Shown here: positions 61,790 to 64,000 of the stretch, piece after piece
Layout: every line of letters starts with the position of its first letter
Position numbering within the stretch: the stretch's first letter is position 1
Assembly: GCA_903857865.1 (NCBI GenBank)
Contig: CAIOGO010000013.1
Location: 1 to 64,000, forward strand
From: an uncultured bacterium
GTDB lineage: Bacteria; Bipolaricaulota; Bipolaricaulia; UBA7950; UBA9294
Length of the DNA: 64,000 bases
Direction of reading: 5' to 3'
Made by a program: the position numbers and the translations under genes
Notes under the pieces: generated by a model
Databases searched by the model: none
Told to the model about the DNA's origin: nothing
The model's input: the letters and a program-made list of their open reading frames with translations, nothing else

Positions 61790-63445
61790 TCAGAACCCAA
61801 GTGCTTCGTGTTCAGTGTCAGTAGTCCAGTAGGCGTAACGTTCTGACAGCAGGCGTTCCACGGCCAGCAGATCGACGTGCTGCCAGTTCAGCACCAGACC
61901 CCAGCCCTTAAGGGTCGCCATCATGCTGATTGACAGACAGCGACGAAGGTTCTCTTCGCAGAGAACGTCGTGGGGAATCGCGGTGGTGCAGTGCAAAACT
62001 GGCAGTCTGGCCTTGCTTCTCAGCCGCTCCTCGTGCGTCACTCCTTGCCTGCCACCAGGCTTGACGCCGGGCACTCCCGACGAGTAGTTGAGGATTGCGT
62101 TGTACACGGCCAGCAGTATGTGCCAGTCCTTCCAGCCAGATTCTCTCAGCATAGCAGCGGCGGCTCTGAGTGTCGGGTTGGTCGACAGGTAGGGCATCGC
62201 CTCGCTTAGCCGCTTCGTCAGCTCCTCGTATCGTCTATGGACTCCGGCCTCATGCTTGACGCTGCTGTAGTTGGGCCCCGGCCCAGCCGCACCTCGGAGC
62301 TGTCGGTGCTCTGCGTACGGCTCCCAGTTGTCTGGAATCTCAGGCCTCGTCTTGCGGGCAAGACCGGCGAAGTCGGCATCCGTGACAAGCTGCCGCTCCA
62401 GGGAAGCCAGCGGCTGCCCGCATCGCAGCTTTCCCACCAGGTCACTGGCGATTCTCTCCTTCACCAGCTTCTCGACTTTCTTCATCGGCAACGCAGACGC
62501 ACGCACCAAAAGACCGGTAGTTGCGACGAATACGCTCAGGTCGAAATCGGCATTCGTGCGGGGATCCGGAAGCGTGACGGTGGAGGACCCGGTATCCCCC
62601 TCCTCCTCGAGAGCGCCCGTTGGAGGTGCATCACCTACTTGCACGGCGACGTTGACAGTTGTGGGCAGGAAGCACACATCCAGCTCGCCCACGTCTGCTA
62701 GGAGGATCTGCAGGGCGGCCGTGAAATGCTCCCCGACGCCGCTAGCCAGGGGCGTGTTCTCCCACTTGAGGATCCACAGGACGCCCAGGGCGCGGAACTT
62801 GACGCAACGCTCCTCCCCTGCATCAGTGAATGGCAACTCGATGCGCTCATTCCGCAGCCTCTCGAGTTGATCCTTGACCGATTCGTCGTCACCGCGAGGC
62901 TCGAATACTCCTAGCACTTCATCCAGATCTTCCGCTACGTTCCACCCTTCGATCGACTGTCTGATAGCCGTCCGCAGATCGGGGGCGAAGGAACGTGCAT
63001 ACGAGTAGGCAACGCCAGCGTGATAGAGGGTTCTGTTGATTGCGCTATCCACAGACGTGGGATCTACCTCGGTTTCGTATTCCAGGGATGCGGCAAGCCC
63101 AACGCGGGACAACAAGATGTAGCTGCACCATGCGCCGAGAATGTAGTCGCAGTCAGCAGCCATGAAGATCCCCGGAGGTACGTAGCGCCGCAAAGAGAGA
63201 TCAGAACTAGTTCCGGCCAGGAACGCTCCAGCCAGCGCATAGTACTTCCCGGCCAATGCGAACCCTAGCTCTGTGTACCACTTCGAGAGCAGCAGAATGG
63301 CCAGAACTGATCCCCGAAGAGTCTCCTCGGCAAACCACTTCGACTTCGCTACGTGAAGCTGCTGCAGTGCACCAAGGAGCGCGCCCTTTGCGTGCAGCGC
63401 CATTGCCCGGTCTACTGCATGCTGCTGCTGCAGCAAACGCCCCAT
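61790..63445 (-). CDS. Unrecognised protein, C-terminal part of a frameshifted gene
   Basis: 551 residues from an ATG at 63445, but the first residues (MGRLLQQQHAVDRAMALHAKGALLGALQQLH) read as the continuation of the frame upstream after one base is removed from a G run, so the ATG is probably not the true start. The first ~150 residues are helical and Ala/Leu-rich (KSKWFAEETLRGSVLAILLLSKWYTELGFALAGKYYALAGAF), then PPGIFMAADCDYILGAW. The middle has beta-rich segments and the end is Trp-containing. I know no family name. It sits beside hicBA in an accessory-looking end of the window. Confidence 0.6.
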   Translation of the reverse strand: MGRLLQQQHAVDRAMALHAKGALLGALQQLHVAKSKWFAEETLRGSVLAILLLSKWYTELGFALAGKYYALAGAFLAGTSSDLSLRRYVPPGIFMAADCDYILGAWCSYILLSRVGLAASLEYETEVDPTSVDSAINRTLYHAGVAYSYARSFAPDLRTAIRQSIEGWNVAEDLDEVLGVFEPRGDDESVKDQLERLRNERIELPFTDAGEERCVKFRALGVLWILKWENTPLASGVGEHFTAALQILLADVGELDVCFLPTTVNVAVQVGDAPPTGALEEEGDTGSSTVTLPDPRTNADFDLSVFVATTGLLVRASALPMKKVEKLVKERIASDLVGKLRCGQPLASLERQLVTDADFAGLARKTRPEIPDNWEPYAEHRQLRGAAGPGPNYSSVKHEAGVHRRYEELTKRLSEAMPYLSTNPTLRAAAAMLRESGWKDWHILLAVYNAILNYSSGVPGVKPGGRQGVTHEERLRSKARLPVLHCTTAIPHDVLCEENLRRCLSISMMATLKGWGLVLNWQHVDLLAVERLLSERYAYWTTDTEHEALGF

Positions 63446-64000
63446 AGCGGTCCTCTAGCAGCGCATCAACTCTCTTGGTTAGTGCTAGGAGTCTCGGCAT
63501 GTAAGTGGGCAACGCGTCAGCTGGCAGAAGCTCGATGAACTGGTTGATCATCCTACCGAGGTCGGTGATGGGAAGCAGCGGAGCGGCCTTGGCGAGGTCG
63601 AGCGCCTCTTCCCAGTTATCGAGGCAACTCTTGAGGCCATCCAGCGGCGGGGTCGAACTGGAGACCAGAAGGCCGCGTGTGAACAAGAGCTGCGCCCGGT
63701 GCCCAGGTGACCCCACCTCATGGAGCAGCCTGTCAATGCGCTCAAGGGCAGCCCGGCCGTAGGCGCGGAGCTCTTCGAGCGGGATTCCAAGGCCTCCGAG
63801 AGCAACCGCGCCGGTACAGAATCCCAGCATAACTGCCGTGTCGTCAAGCTCAGACGGACGTTCCAGCTGTGGTACCTTGGCGAAGTACTCCCTGATCAGG
63901 GGCTCAAGGCCCTCCATTGTGTTCTTGCCCCTCAGCGAAGCCAGCGTGGACTCGTAGATTGCGTGCCTTCGGAAGCGCGCAGGAACCGCCACCGGGTCGA
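63207..64000 (-). pseudogene. N-terminal part of the frameshifted gene (continues beyond window)
   Basis: The frame is open to the window edge and meaningful down to the G run at 63440-63443. It reads FRRHAIYESTLASLRGKN, then helical repeats such as ELRAYGRAALERIDRLLHEVG and LTKRVDALLEDRYG. Beyond the G run it changes to an Ala/Arg-rich sequence and stops at 63207. Dropping one G fuses it to the downstream frame as DRYGRLLQQQ. This is either a sequencing or assembly error, a real inactivating mutation, or a frameshift used in expression. The true N-terminus lies outside; a GTG at 63992 is the first in-window candidate. Confidence 0.65.

Noticed and set aside
1-64000. tRNA, rRNA, CRISPR array, insertion sequence or prophage genes
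   Set aside because: I looked for cloverleaf ends, regularly spaced short repeats and transposase or integrase motifs and saw none.

Overview
This is a bacterial chromosome segment with high GC and very short intergenic gaps. It carries MEP-pathway isoprenoid genes (ispG, ispH), HpnH/HpnG/HpnE-type hopanoid genes, YajC-SecD, a CIRCE-like heat-shock operator, an Aquifex-type aconitase and many GTG/TTG starts joined by 4-nt overlaps. I see no rRNA, tRNA, CRISPR array or recognisable insertion sequence. The phylum cannot be fixed by reading alone. An uncultured, hopanoid-capable, high-GC lineage (for example a candidate phylum such as Bipolaricaulota) is a guess only.

Layout. (1) 1-2.6 kb is an accessory, defence-like left edge. 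It holds the N-terminus of a Type IIG restriction-modification enzyme and a two-gene unknown module, each preceded by one copy of a ~280-bp direct repeat with conserved hairpins. (2) 2.57-4.66 kb has an autoregulated Xre regulator plus membrane protein and a secreted amidohydrolase. (3) 4.7-21.5 kb is the most distinctive part. Seven consecutive secreted glycoside-hydrolase-like proteins (two GH53-like, five GH113-like) are built as mosaics of shared end modules around divergent barrels. Five of them have a promoter of fixed geometry: the -35 box starts exactly 51 bp before the start codon. Three of the GH113-like members appear to lack the catalytic acid/base. (4) 21.7-26.2 kb: DUF885 peptidase, ilvE and a MocR-type regulator with a palindromic operator. 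(5) 26.4-32.4 kb: a large PAS/GAF histidine kinase and a REC-PAS-GAF-HD-GYP response regulator. (6) 32.4-51.3 kb: Nudix hydrolase, hydantoinase-like gene with pyrB, a Clp ATPase under a CIRCE-like site, transporters, oligopeptidase F, YbaK, GGT, MgtE, YajC-SecD (no SecF), holA, rnhA, an MscS channel with a coupled Cys-motif protein, and a fucose-isomerase-like protein. (7) 51.5-58 kb: DUF3467, polyprenyl synthase, hpnH, hpnG, ispG, ispH, a small unknown frame and hpnE in one tightly coupled operon. (8) 58-61 kb: PKD lipoprotein, aconitase, a tandem array of two 110-bp hairpin units, a terminator and a candidate small RNA. (9) 61-64 kb is a second accessory edge, with hicBA and a large unrecognised protein interrupted by a one-base frameshift.

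How the parts may work together. The secreted array looks like an extracellular polysaccharide-binding or -degrading set with common expression but diversified cores. The isoprenoid operon would supply C5 units (IspG/IspH), chain elongation (polyprenyl synthase), squalene formation (HpnE) and hopane side-chain extension (HpnH/HpnG). The other genes in those steps, including the cyclase, are not in this window.
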